In this document: positions 25,601-40,000 of the stretch, piece by piece
Layout of the letters: each line of letters opens with the position of its first letter
How positions within the stretch are numbered: position 1 is the first letter of the stretch
Assembly (NCBI RefSeq): GCF_019925205.1
Contig: NC_083564.1
Span: 26,636,447-26,700,446, forward strand
DNA from: Metopolophium dirhodum
Lineage: Eukaryota > Arthropoda > Insecta > Hemiptera > Aphididae
DNA length: 64,000 nt
Direction of reading: 5' to 3'
Position numbers and translations under genes: made by a program
Notes under the pieces: generated by a model
Database searches by the model: none
The model's input: only the letters and a program-made list of their open reading frames with translations
What the model was told of the DNA's origin: nothing

Positions 25601-28600
25601 CATAACATAATATACATATTATATCGAACTTAAAAAAAATACGGCATAGAAAAAAAAACACGAAATAACGCGGCGGTTTTGGAGAAACGGTCGTTAACTT
25701 GAAATCAACATATCATGTGTTCCGAATAAATATATGCTAATCGATATCCTGGAGTGTCGTCTTCATCACACTTGCAGAGGGTTTTAGCGCCGCAACGGAC
25801 GCATACATTAGCGAGTGGGTGATTCGATAAATATTTGACGAGGTGGTCCGAAGGCAAATATTAAAAAGGGCAAAAAAAAAGGTCTATTAGAGGATTTAAT
25901 ATTTAAGACCCGATATTATTTTACTGTCCCTCGTCCCATCCCGACCGTGTCATATACACCACCGCCCACCGAGGTCAACATGCCGTGTCAACGTCAACAA
26001 TCGTCCTGTATAGCTCGTGACACGACCCTTCGCTGGCGGTGAACCGATAAACAGCAATATCGTATCGGTGGATTGATTACAATCGAGAAGGACCGTCAAC
26101 TACCCGTCACCCGTCGGTCGTCCTGCGGAGTTATCTAAGGGCAACATGTGTATAGACACAAATAGACGGGCGGCGATGGTGTCAATAACTAGGGAAAACA
26201 AAAAAAAACTCAAAACGCGCGCCACCGTAAATGACTTGAAAATAATATAACACTAAAATAATAATATATTTTTTTTTTTAGAAATTTCCGTGCATTTTTG
26301 AAAAATCAACACCACCATCGGTATTAGCGGAATAAATATTTTTTTGCAAATAACCAAAATTATATACCTAATTTACCTACATTTAATATAAATTAATTTT
26401 TGACAGTCTGTTGTACAACACAAGCCGGTCAGGCGAGCCTGAAATGTGCGCACGAATCACTATACGTGACATTAGCCACGTTCGATTAGTACTACAACAA
26501 TTAAAAATGGCACGCAATTGCGATTAACACACGTAAGAAAAAATAACTAGCTGTGTATATATAATACAACATAATACATATACATTTTTTTTGTGTGCGT
26601 TTTAATACGATCGTAACAATTATATAGTACTTACACACTATATTATGTGTTATTTTAGAAGGGCATTTACTGTATAGTGCGGAGGCTATTGATCCTGCTC
26701 GGTGCATGTATAATTTTTCGTTTCCAACATGGCCGTTGCTGATAACGAGCTTCCGTTTTCCGCGTGTAATTCGGGCTCTGGTGTATAATGGTTATCGAGG
26801 GAGCAACACAATTCGTGATAATACGGAGTGGAAAAAATAAAAAAAAAAATTAACGGAAAACGCGTACATTAAATACGGTGATAACAAAACGGTGACTTAA
26901 CCTAGTTTTGGTTTTTTTTTTTTTTTCATATTTATTGTCCACTCGTTATTTATTATAATTATATGGATTATCGTATATTGGAGAGAGCGAGTGATCAAAT
27001 ATAAAATTAGTGTACACGACCGACTGTGAGGAAACAGCACCGATCGTCGAATATCTAGAGCACAATATTTACAATACTGGAAACGTTAACGATTTCGTTA
27101 GTGACAAACACCACCACAACGGGTACACTTTTAGATTTACAATTCGAAAAAACAATATCATTCCGAGTAAACACTGCAGTATATTATACTGTCGTGTTGC
27201 GTATAGTATATAAATGAGACTTAACGACGTCAACATGTATATTATAATATGTATTTGTACACTACAGTTCATTTGATTATAATATGAAAAGATAAATCCT
27301 GACGAGTCAATCTTGCATCAATAGGTTAAAAAATAAATACCGTCAACAGGCGATCGGTTTGTTAAGAGCTGGTATTTTTTTAATTTTTTTTTTTCTGTCA
27401 ACTGGTAAATTTATTAAGAAAATATGAATACAACGGCGTAATTGTAGCGTATATAAATATCAAGTATATCTGTCAGATTCGGAACCGTGCGTGTAGATTT
27501 ATGTATGGAATCTGTATGCGATCAAATTAAAACATAAATATTTCTTATATAGTTGCACACTTTTAAGTTATATATTATGTATAATAGCACGCACGGCACA
27601 AGACGGTCTGCCCGGCCGGGTATTAAAGTAGCGGCGGCGGCGGCGGTGGTGGTTTTGTCGGGTCAGGTTTACCCGACCTCGAGAACACACGTTTTTATCA
27701 CCAGCCGGCGAACATTAATCAAAGACAAGGGATGCACGATATTTGGACAAGAAGACGGGAAAGACACACACGTCGCATAATATATTGGCACGCACGACAT
27801 TCACCCCCACGAGGGGATTGTATAATCAATATTTACGAGTATTTACAAACTATTATAATATTAATATATATATAGTGTTGTATTGATATTAAAAAAAAAA
27901 AAGGCAAACGGCAAACGGCGAGTTCGCGAACACGTGTTGATACGACCACCATCGCCGTACACGATAATAACATGTAAGCACGGGGTTTCGTGTGTGTGTG
28001 TGGTGCGTGTGAGAGCACCAGACGGCAGCAGACCAGTGTCCCTTAAATGGGCGTTTAATTAATGGCAAACAGATATTATTATTGTATCGTGGCGTGCGAT
28101 GTAAACCGAGACGGTTCCCTCTTCGGTCCTCGGAGGACGCACACATTGTTTTTGTATTATTATTAAAATATGTGTACACACGACGGGCAAGCCCGCAAAG
28201 GGTTCCGGTCGCTTTGGGTGGGCAGTTTAGCGCGCGCGCCCCGAGAAAAAAAACACCTACCCTATTAATCGGTCACCACGCCACGGGGATTCGACGACAA
28301 ACTATTCTATACGACTATTATTATTGGTTTTTTCCATAATATGTTGGGTCGTAACCGACCCGGGTCTAGACCGCGCGGCACACGCGTAGTATGGTATACA
28401 TCTTTTGGTATATACCGCGATACGCACACGCCACACGCATTCGTACACATGCGCACACGTCATAAATATATATATATATTTAATTAAGGTTTTGCAAGTC
28501 CAGGCAGACATATTTTAACAACAATCGATAATTCTGCGCCAGCGGATGATAAATTCAAAAATACGACTCGTCTGATAAATATACAACATATTGTATTAAT

Positions 28601-31600
28601 TTTCCCCAATGATTTCCTGTAAACGTTTTAAATTATTTTGTGCGGACCGGGACGTGGTATCGATCGTCACTTACAAATGTCCATAAAAATATACCTTCTA
28701 ATATTATATTGTACTTACGGGCTGACAGTGAAGCGGCGGCCGAGAATGCGTTTGATCGGCTCCTGCCCGACTGGTTGATCGGCATCGGAGCGTAGTTTAT
28801 GGTGCCGTCGGTGTTCGAGTAACCGTGCGATCCGGCCACTGCGGCGGCCGCCCACTGGAGCGACGAGGTGTCCGCCGGGCCACCGTTGTTGACGGCCGTG
28901 GTGGTCAGGTGATAGGGGGTCACGCCGGACGTGGCAATCGGGTGGTACGACGAGGGGGCTGACCGGGACGAACCGGAGGCCGTGTACGCGGATGTTGACG
29001 ACGTGCCGAAACGCTGAGTGAAAGCTGGCAGGCCACCACCGTTGTGATTGGACTGCTGCTGTTTGCTTGTCGAAGTCGGAGAATATCCTCCAGTACCGTC
29101 TTCGGACACTACTGCAGCAGGGAAAAAATGGTTCATGTTACAGCGAATTTCAAACAGCCGAATTATAAGGTGGTAAGTACAGGAGGTAGGTTAGACATAA
29201 ATGTAACAACTGTCGTTGGCTTACCTGTAGACCACATTTGATTGCCGGCCACGGACGTGATGATGTTGTTGGTCTGCTGTTGGTTGAGCTCAGGCGAGGA
29301 CGTGAAGTAATGTGGCATGGAAGCCGAATACTGTAGGCCACCGCCGTTACTCCTCTGGTACATGGTCGAGCTGTGCGGAGAATAAAGTATGAAGATCATA
29401 AAGCTGCATTGTACGATTAGTTTTATCGAGCCCGAAGGAGTGTGTCCAACGGTCGAAGGGTTCACGACTTATATAATATATATATTACATGCATAATATA
29501 ATATGTATATAAGACGAGAAAGACTGTGAGAGCCAGAGAAGGGGGGGGGAGAGAGAGAGAGAAGGAATGTTTGTGTATGAGAGAGAAATTGATTGAAATA
29601 CCAGAGGCACAACTGATCACTGTCCGACGCAAACTGGCCAACAACCAACAAGACAGCCGACTCGATGGTACGTGTCTCACTATTCTGCGATTGCGACCTT
29701 GGGGCCGTGGCCTATGTTTTCACCGGGCGACACGTTCAGCCTTGGCGCCGAGCATCATAATACGTTATTACAGACTTGTCGGGCGGTAATAGAAGGGGCA
29801 AGGGGGGAGGGGAGGAAGGGGCACGCAGTTTTCTATGACATTAGGTACTTTGTTGTAACGTCGTATTATTTAACACCCGATGTGGTAACACAGTAAATCG
29901 ACGGGGGAGAGGAAAATGTCAATTCTGCTTAAAACGCGGAGGGCGTACCCCACCGAGGAACACTCGAATAATATTCAATTTTATTGCAATGCTCAACATA
30001 ATTTTCCCACGTCTCGCGTCGTGGGCGGAACGTTTTGGACGGTCTGCGCCCGCTTTTGCGACGTAAAATAACTAATAAGGTATAGGTCCACGGGCGAAAT
30101 GGAACCCACGTCGACGATATATAACCAGGTACTGCATTACTTTAAACCATACCCAATAATCTATTATAGGCGTAATTTTTTGTTCCGTTGACATGCCGAG
30201 TAGGTGTAGCAGTTCTAAGTCAACGTTTTAAAACGACTGCGGTACGAAATATCGACTAAACGTATATAATAATATAAAGGTAGGTAGGTATACAGAAATA
30301 CAAAACAATGTAATTGCATCTCGAACGACGACACTCGCTGCAGAGAACAATGTTTTCTTAGACTCGTGTTCGTGTTGTACGTTTAAAAACCTTAAATATT
30401 TTATTTAATGTACACGAAAATATTGTATTATATTCTAATGCAGTAATGTTGGTATATCATACACTTCACACTTGTGCATGGTAGTTATGTGACAAAATAG
30501 AGTAATGCAAGTTAACGTAAATAATGATATTATATACACCATAACATTCAAAACCCACGGTCAACCGACCGCGTGTAGAATCTCCCAAACGAACGGGTTA
30601 CAAATTGCGAACAATTTTGAAACCAAAACAACAAACGTGATCTCTGGCTTCAAACATGCTCAAGAACGGTGTTCGATCGTACGTGATCGTATGTGACAAA
30701 CGCCGCCGCAGCTCTCGATAAAAACCGTGCACACCGAATTCCCGAGAAAACCAAAAGGAAAGGATTTAACCGTAAATCAGCGCGTCGTGGTAATACAATT
30801 ATTAATATATTATAACAGTTATTACACGTTGGGTGTACGTTATTAAATGTGTAATAACTATGAAATCAACACGGAAAAACGATACCTCATACTTCATACA
30901 CTAATCAGTAATCAACGTGTTCGTTCAAGGTAACATATACATACGTCGAGGTACACGCAGGTATCGGCGTCGTGTCGGGTTACGCGATGTAGGATATCTG
31001 TACTGTGCGCTAACAGAGTTTTGGCAGCGATTCTAAGTGGTTTATATTTTATTTTTTTTTCACTACTAATCAAAACAAAAACGTCCCTTTGTCGATAGCA
31101 ACTGATAAATAATAATAAAAAAAAATATGCTCCGGTATTCAATGACACGAGATTACGATAGAACGCGCGTAATAATATTATATATAATATTTCCGAAAAG
31201 AACGTGTTTAATAACAATATGTCCTTGTCCTCGAGCGCCGACGCCGCCGCCGTGATCACGTATTATAAACACGACGAATTTGCTGCTGTTCACGGACAGT
31301 CTTGTAAAGATAAAAAATATAAATACTGTATTATATATATATATATGTATATAAATAAATAATAATATTTACGTTCGGACTCTACACCAAAAAATACACC
31401 GTTGCGTTGTTACGAAACCCGCGTGTTATGACACACATCAATAATAATAATAATAATTAATATTATTGTTTTCGCGGCGAAATCGGAAACCGATCGGAGA
31501 CGAAAGCGGATTTCAGCAAACTTACTATATCTTTAAATGCGTACCTTACCTGTACGTGTAAGGCCGGAATTGGAGTCCTGGGCCTCGCGCTTTTTCTTCG

Positions 31601-34045
31601 ACCGAGTTCGAAAAAAAAATGGTTTCAACAACTTGTTTTTAGTATGGAAATTATTTCATAGCGTTATTTGAAATGTAACGTTTCTAATAGAGAAATAACG
31701 ATAAACTAAACAGCATAATAATATGTAATAAGTAAATAAATGTAGCAGTCAAGCAATTTAACAATGGGGCAAATACGATAGGACAAAACAAAGAGGTACA
31801 TTTTACTAGTTATGACTTTTCTAGTGTAATCCAAAGACTATAATAGTTGTTCTGCTTTTACCGAAAAATTAAAAATGAAGTTTGTTAATTTTGAATCAAT
31901 TATTATAGCAGTAAAAAATAAATGGATATTTTAAGGACACTTGAAATTAATATATGAAATTTATAAATTTATATTAGGCTAGTTTAGGCAACTATTTTCG
32001 CCCTTGGACTCGGAAATCCGAAGTAGACGTGTACCATATTATATCTGACTGTTGAACAATATATTTTTAGCGCGCGATCATTTCGTATACCATAGGGCAT
32101 AATATTATATCGCGAATTCACGTACCGTAAAAATCTACCGACGAATTACATTGATATAATAATAATAATAATAATAATTGTCCAGTCGGCAAAAAGAAAA
32201 ACCGTTTTTAATCATAGCTGCGGACGACGGACTCAGCTGCTGCCCGCAAGAGGAATCACACTCGGCAGAGTATACTCATGCTGGCGGGCACCTGCGCGCG
32301 AGCAGGACAGCACCACCACCCTCTGTTCGATGATGACGGCGGCGGTCTGCCTATTCGGACCGGACAAAGTTCGCCCATTGTTCGGCGGCCGACGAGGTCA
32401 TACTCCAAGAACGGACATTATTACTATGTTAGTTTTTAAATCGACGAATGAGTGAGTATGTTGGGTGTATAATATTATTACGATTTCGGTTAAGGTACGG
32501 AAAACAGATAAAACAGATATTTATTACTATGGACTATTATCCCGATAAGCGATGACAGCGAAGTTGCGACGACAACGAATGCCTGCAAAATGAAATGCTC
32601 TTCCGTTAGGCACGATAACAATTTTACGAACCGAGCGTGTAACCTATAAATCCGTAATCCAAAACGCAGTGCCGAATATTCTGCCCGCGATTCACATTCG
32701 AATGCAAGGTAACACAATGTTGCCGTGAAAAATTGACCTCGGAAATTTAGTCCCCGAAAAAAAAAGAATAAATAACCACGGAAAAAGTTACCCCATATGA
32801 GTTTTAGCAAAATTATAACAAGGTGGTCATGGGAAAGTCAGCACAATGATTAATGTATAATTATTATGATAGTGTATGGGTATTTCTATCGTAGTATATG
32901 ATTATTGTTATTAACTTTTCAATCAATACCTATCACCTCGACCATAAAATAGCCAAAAATTGATGAAAATATTTGTATGTAAATTGCGTATAGTAAAATG
33001 TATTACCACAGGTACACAAAATTGTTATGTCCCTACAAATAGTGTTAAATTTGGATTCAGTGATAAATTATTGTATACGATAAAAACGATACAGAGCGGA
33101 GACGGTCATAGTTGAAACTACGATTCAGGCCAGTCAGGCCTGATCTAATACTGCAGACTGGATATTATATACTATTATACTAACTTAATAAAATTTAAAT
33201 TTAAAACTTAATTTGTAATTGGATTTTTTTTTCATATTTATCATTTGGGCCTGTCCTAACAACATTTCAAAATAAACTAGACTGAAACAAAAATTGAAAA
33301 ATTGATAATTTGTTTTATATTTATATACTATTGAAATTGTATTACAAATTTAAAACTGATTGTTTTTTTTTTTAAATCATACATAGACGATAAACGATAG
33401 ACTGTCTTTGAAATCTCGTGAATATGTGTTAGGTACCGGATATATATAATTTTTATTATAGGGTAATTTTTGCGGGGGGTTTATTTCGGAGGCAATCGGG
33501 CTCCTCTTAATTCCAAGACTTCTAAAACCGGATTCACAGCTACGTCGGGTCGTGGTAACTAGATGGTTACAACTTGTAACCATATTGGTTTAAAAGTTGA
33601 GCTGTAGTAAATTCTCGGTATATTCGGTTGCAACTTGCTTATGGCGAGATACCAAAAAAGTAATATTATGTCTAATGCGCTTTGATCGACACGACACGGC
33701 AAACACGTTCAGTTATCATATCAATATTGGCCCCATATAACATATTAAAAACGTAACACTAAATTGTCTAGTGATAAGTTCTTAATGTGTCCCTATCCAT
33801 TCTCATATTTTATTTATGTTGAAAACGGGTGTCGAGTTATTTGGGGGGCGTGCGGGATAAACGAAATCAACGTAAAATATTATTAAAAGCGGTACACGGT
33901 ATACGTAATAATAAATAATTATTTTTCATACGTCATGCGAAGTGTAAAAACGGCAAAGTGTAAACATGCGCCGCAACCGTCAGTTTCCTAGAACGAACAA
34001 GACCCGTGGGCGGACACACCGCCGTCACCTCTCTCGGTACCGTAC

Positions 34046-34085
<40 letters not shown>

Positions 34086-37000
34086 AATGCCTAGCTAAGC
34101 ACATCATCGCCGCCGCCGCCGCCGATCCTTTGTGAGGGAAAACATTTCTAATGCATATTATATTTGTATTTATGATGATCGCAATGCCAACCGCACCCCG
34201 CACATCGTACGTACACGACGACTATTTTCTCCTCGTTATTAAATTAATTATTACGATTTTTTTTCTTTTTTATGCTAAATTCTATCCTGTCTCCGACACG
34301 GAGCTCCTTGTACCGGGTAGGTAATTCAAAATAGACGCTCGATCCACACCACGCGGCACACAACCTCCACACCCCGTTCGGTCATATTTCAATAGAAACG
34401 ACAGCGGTGGCGGCGGATTGTAAAACGGCCAAAACCGAACACAACGGAATTTTTTTTTTAAGAAATCTTGCTAACGCAGTGTAGTACTAGTGCGCACGCA
34501 CGCACAAGTTTTGTACACCTAGGCAGAGTCGTAGTGATTATTATTATTATTATTATTATGAATATTGAACGCGGAGAGAAAAAAAATCCACTATTGCACA
34601 TAATGTGTGATACACACGCCGCCGCGCCGCCGCCGACTCTCCCCTCGCAGAGACGATGAGTCAGCATTTGAATAAAACACTGTTCGTCGGCAGCACGCGC
34701 ACCGACGGACTGCGGATCAACGTGCAATTAAATAATATTATTGACGTACACATAGGTACGGACTGGGAAAATAATCCCCATTATACAACAGAGATGCTGA
34801 AACGGCGATGTGCATAAAGTCCAACTTGTGTTGTTCCACAGTCACAAGTCATGCGTTTTTTAACGTTACGAACCACCAAGTTCCGATGTAGGGTGTTTAG
34901 TTTTTAAAAGACAGTACGTATTTTGGCCATTTATTACTCTACAGGAGAAAATTAACCAACGCTAAATTGAACCAGTATAATATTAATATGAATGGACTAA
35001 CAAGATGACTTATGAACATGTTAATGATGAGTAATGACTATCAAAAGTACACATAATATCGATATAATAATCGACACTGTCTAATTAGTTATTCATCTTT
35101 GTTAATTCGTTAAATCGATTGCATAATTAAAATATTTTTACTAATTAAAACTTTTTGATTTCGATAAAAAAAAAACCATTTAATAATATAGAACAGTAAA
35201 ATCGAAGGCTCAAGTACCTACATCGTATTATTACATAATATCAATTAATATTTTATAAACTTCTTTTTTTTTTTTTAATTGAATATTGTTATTAATTTAT
35301 TATATAATATTATAAAACAACTAGCCGGGGGAATTTTTATTTTCACGGCGGGGACCGCATGCGCTCATTCCTCGTCCACGTTTCCTAAGTATATCTGGGA
35401 CGGCACTGGACCAAAAAACACAGATCTGACACACGGTTGTGACTTGCGGCGAAGGGGTCGACGACGGGGCAGTAGTGGCGAAACGCACGTGTGTTCACCT
35501 ACAGGTGAATTTTCGCGCTAACGCCGAGGAAACACGTCGAAATCGCTTTTTATCTAGGACTACGCGGGTAATAAAATATAAAAGCGAACTTCGGGAGGAT
35601 GGGTGGGGGGGGGGGCGGTGTCGTGTCCTTGGTCTCGAGCGCAAACACTTAAATCGCGTCCATAAAATTAGATGGAAAAAAAACGGTCGCCAGCATAAAT
35701 ATAACATTTTTTTTTTTTTTTACATTTCGTTTCGAAGTAATAATGAATTTACACGGTCTTTGCACACGTTGCTGCGCTCACAATGGGCAAGCACACGGAG
35801 AACGTGTTGGAACAATTACCATTTATTCATTAGGCCGCCGCCGTCGGCCGTACGAATCAACCGCGGGGGACGGGGGCGGTGGCGGCGGCGGCGGCGGCCG
35901 CGACAACACAACGACGGTTTTTATTATATTTCATTCCTCTCGACGCTCGTTTTACACTGTACATACTACGACACATACACACGCGCATACAATTACTTAT
36001 ATGTATATGTACATAATAATAATAATAATAATAATATATAACATACATGCGCGTGCATGCATTCACGCACACAAATTCACTTACACGCACACACACGCGC
36101 GCGCATTAATCGTAAATAGTTGGGAAAAATTCCGTTCGCCCTCGCGTATTTCATTAAAAATAGAACCGAATTTTATTCGGTCCTCGGTTGTAGTCGAACA
36201 CAGACCAAACACTACCGCGGAATGATTTTTAATATTATTAATATTATATTTATCAATATTGTATTTCATTACTTATTATTAGTCATCGAGACGCGGAAGA
36301 GCGGGTAAAACTATTGGAGCACGCGGTTTTTTGCAATGATAAGAAAATTTATATTTTTTGATAATCCCTCGAATAAAAAACACCAATAATTATTGGTATT
36401 GTAATGTACCCACGTGTTCAGGCTACGAACGAAAAATCAACAATTATTTTTTTTTTAAAAAAACCCATAACTCGGTTATCAAAATTATTATTATTATGTG
36501 CACTTCTCCACGGCGACGGCGTAGCTACTATAGCTAACTGCAGTCTTGGTGGCCTTGCACCGCCGCTGCAATAACAAGGATTACATTTATACAGACGAGA
36601 AAAAGTGGAAATCAATTATAGTGCGCGTTGTATTAATGGCAATTCAACAAAATAATTAATAATAAACAAATATCTTTAAAAACGTAAACATTATAAATAA
36701 AATAAAATATTAATTTATGATAATATAAACGCTTAAGTTAAAAAATCAAAACACACGATGTGATCTGTATAAAATAGTTGTTCATTTATAATATTCATGA
36801 TATTATGTTTAAAAAAAGGTGATGCATTTTTTGTTTATTACTTATCTACTTCTGCGGAATTCAAATTAATTTATAATTTAAAATTTTCTATATTTATATT
36901 TTGTTATATATAGTCTCCACATTTTTATGTTGCGTAGCTTACTCTCAAAAATAATGTACGCCCAACAAAGACGGTCGTTGCGAGTTCAATTTGGTAATTT

Positions 37001-40000
37001 GGTCGGCGGGTTATAATTAAAAAGATGATAAATTTCTGGTAACCGAATAATTATTATAAGAGTATATTTTTTGTAAAATGTCACGTATTTGATTACTATT
37101 ATTCACTGGCCACAGCAGTAAAGACACACACGTGATTGAATAGAATGACAAGAATTCATTTAAAACAATTAAAATGCTATTCTCTGAAGTACTGCGTAAA
37201 TATGGGTTTAAAATATTGCATCGACTATAATAGCAGCACAGTGAACGAGAACTGTAAAAATAATATTTACAACTATTTATAGTATTTTTTTCTTATTCGT
37301 TTCTCTGTTTTGGTAAAAAGCAAAAAAATTACACAAAAATATTATCATTATAATATAATACCATTCGTTAATAATAATAGTATACCTTAAATGTTGTAAG
37401 ATGAAATAAAAACTGGAACCATGGTAATTTTATAAATATGTCAAAAACAATTAAACCAAAAACATATAAGTTGGAGACCTTTAAACTATTTGTTCTTGGC
37501 CACCAGTCGTTAAAATATAATTTTTGTTTTATTTAGAGGCATTATCGGAGCACGGTTGTCCTCCGATCAGACCTCATAAACGCAAACACGAGAATCTAAT
37601 TTGTCCACAGATAGCGTGAAAACGAGACGATAAAGAGGTTATTTTATATGCTGGCCTGCAACTAGTAACTAACTACTACTGACTGTTTAACGTTTTTTTA
37701 AAAAAAAAATTCAGAGATTTATACTTTATACGGTATAAATATTTATTTTTTTTTTTAATTTGGTCCATGGAAATTAAACAGCTGACGGCAAAAAATTATA
37801 CGGTCTGAAAAAAAATTGTTGAGAATTTTTATTAAATCCGAACCACTTCGGCGTTTGTCGTCTTAGGTTATGACGCCATCGTTTTGAATATCAAAGACCC
37901 GAAGATGATCATTGACCTCGATAAAATGTAATGCCGTTTGCAGAATTGCGACAAAAATCTGTTTGTAAATCGTACTCCTTGGTTTCGCGTTTACCAAGAG
38001 CAGAGCGTGCATACTGCATAATAATTGTTTTGCCATAGTAGGTGTTTCGTCGGATTTGCTGATGGTTTTGTTTTTTTTTTTTTATTTTTTTTTCCGAGAA
38101 CCAGTGAATCACTAATAGTAATATATGTATTTAGGTTTATTTTCTTTCGACCGAGAGAGGCTTAAATGCGACGACATCAACGCAAATTTTGAAAAAAATC
38201 TTCTGATGGAGGTAAACGACCGGGTACTGGGTAGATGGGGTAATACAACGTGACTCGTGAGCAATATTTGTCGGGTCGCGCCGCGTATAATTATTTTTAC
38301 TGTCGACAACTTCACAGGTTTGTTTTTATTTAACAGATTTCTCACACAACCATAATATACTACTACCTGTTTCGCAATATTTTGGGAATAGTGGGCTTAA
38401 GAATAATTCTATGTCATACCAACAAGTCCACCACCATAATATTTTATCAAATTTCGATTTGCATAAGTAAAATAATAAAAACTCAGTCATATAGTTTAAT
38501 AATGTAAAAACGAAATTATGAAAACAATATAATATAGTATATGTATATAATTTGCTAAAATTACACTTAATTGATTTAAAGCATTTAAATACTTTTATCG
38601 TATTATTAAACAATTAAAATCTCGAAGAGAAAAATTAATAATATAATATTTAAAATTCTTAGTTCTTACTAGAAACGATTAAACGTGTTCATTGTAATTA
38701 TTTGGCATATATTTTATAAAATTGAAATACTTTAATAGTATATTAAAATATTATAAGGCAAAAAGAACAACGTATAAGTACTATTGTAGTAGCATAATAT
38801 TAATAATAAAATCAGATATTATATTTTTTGTTCAAAAATTACGTAAAAACGAAAAAAAACCATTTCAATATTAGGAAGTAGCTATAATTTGAATTTTACA
38901 ATACTACTGTTGTTTGATCATTAACAATATAGTTTTAATTTTTAGTTTAAGACTACTAATTGAGATCAGTCATTTATTGTATTATTGTAGTTTTTACAGT
39001 CGAAGTATTAAAAAAATAATATGATAATCAATGTAATATACATTTAAAATGACGAACTAATTATTTAAGCCCATAATATTTATAAATAATCCAACGTCCA
39101 GAGTAGACGTTACAATATATTGCTACAATAGTGATGAAATATAGATTACTTATGCACGTAAAATTACACATGAAACTCAATATTTGACTTCCAATGTTAC
39201 TACGGTGCGAGAAAGAAAACCAATTATCGAAGCGAACAAACGATATTGGTACTACGTAATGGCCTTCATAAACGCGCACACACACCCTAATGACGTACGA
39301 TTTAAAATTATAATTTGATTCGTCGTAAACTTTTGTCGGATAACTCCGAAAAGGAATTAATAGTCTTGTCGAACGTTCGTCATCACCGCGCCGGTGCTAA
39401 ATATAAAACAAATGTCAGGGCATCCCGCAGCAAGAAAGCACAAGAACACTGTTTGCCGTCAACACGAATGGTAGGGGATATAATACACCATTATATTATT
39501 ACAATGTGGGTCATTGCACCGTAAGTAAGTTTCCGAGTAATAAAAACCAGAAAAACCGATATAGGCGAGTCTTATCGGGTTCGAAAACCCGTGGCCAGCG
39601 TATAGTGTTCGGTGTGGAAAACACGCGATAAAATAAAAACGTGTTCGTTCGGCGTGGAAACCGCAAAAGCCGAAAAACATCATCGCGGTCGGAGTTATTA
39701 AAACATTTAAAATTATTATTATTACTATAACTAGAGAGATACGACGACGAAGTCGACAGCGGTCCGTCGATTGGAATACGCCGCCGCCGCCGCCACGCCG
39801 TCTGCTACCGACAGAAAAGACGGATATACGCGCCAACAATAATATTCGACCCACCGTCATCAATTATAGAAATCGCACGAGACGTGATCGAACGACGATC
39901 GCGGCCCGACGCAAAGATAACTGCGTACGATACGGGAGTCATCGCGGCGGCCCACTGCTACTATTGCCGTACTATTATAAACTATAAAATATAATATTTT

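Noticed and set aside
31550..31611. The candidate first exon at 31550 as coding sequence
   Set aside because: Its frame joins the core exon but contains no ATG after the last upstream stop, so it is kept only as a possible untranslated exon.
35439..36225. Two overlapping plus-strand open frames of 160-200 codons
   Set aside because: Composition follows GGC, CA and AAT microsatellites; no domain, and the two frames overlap each other.
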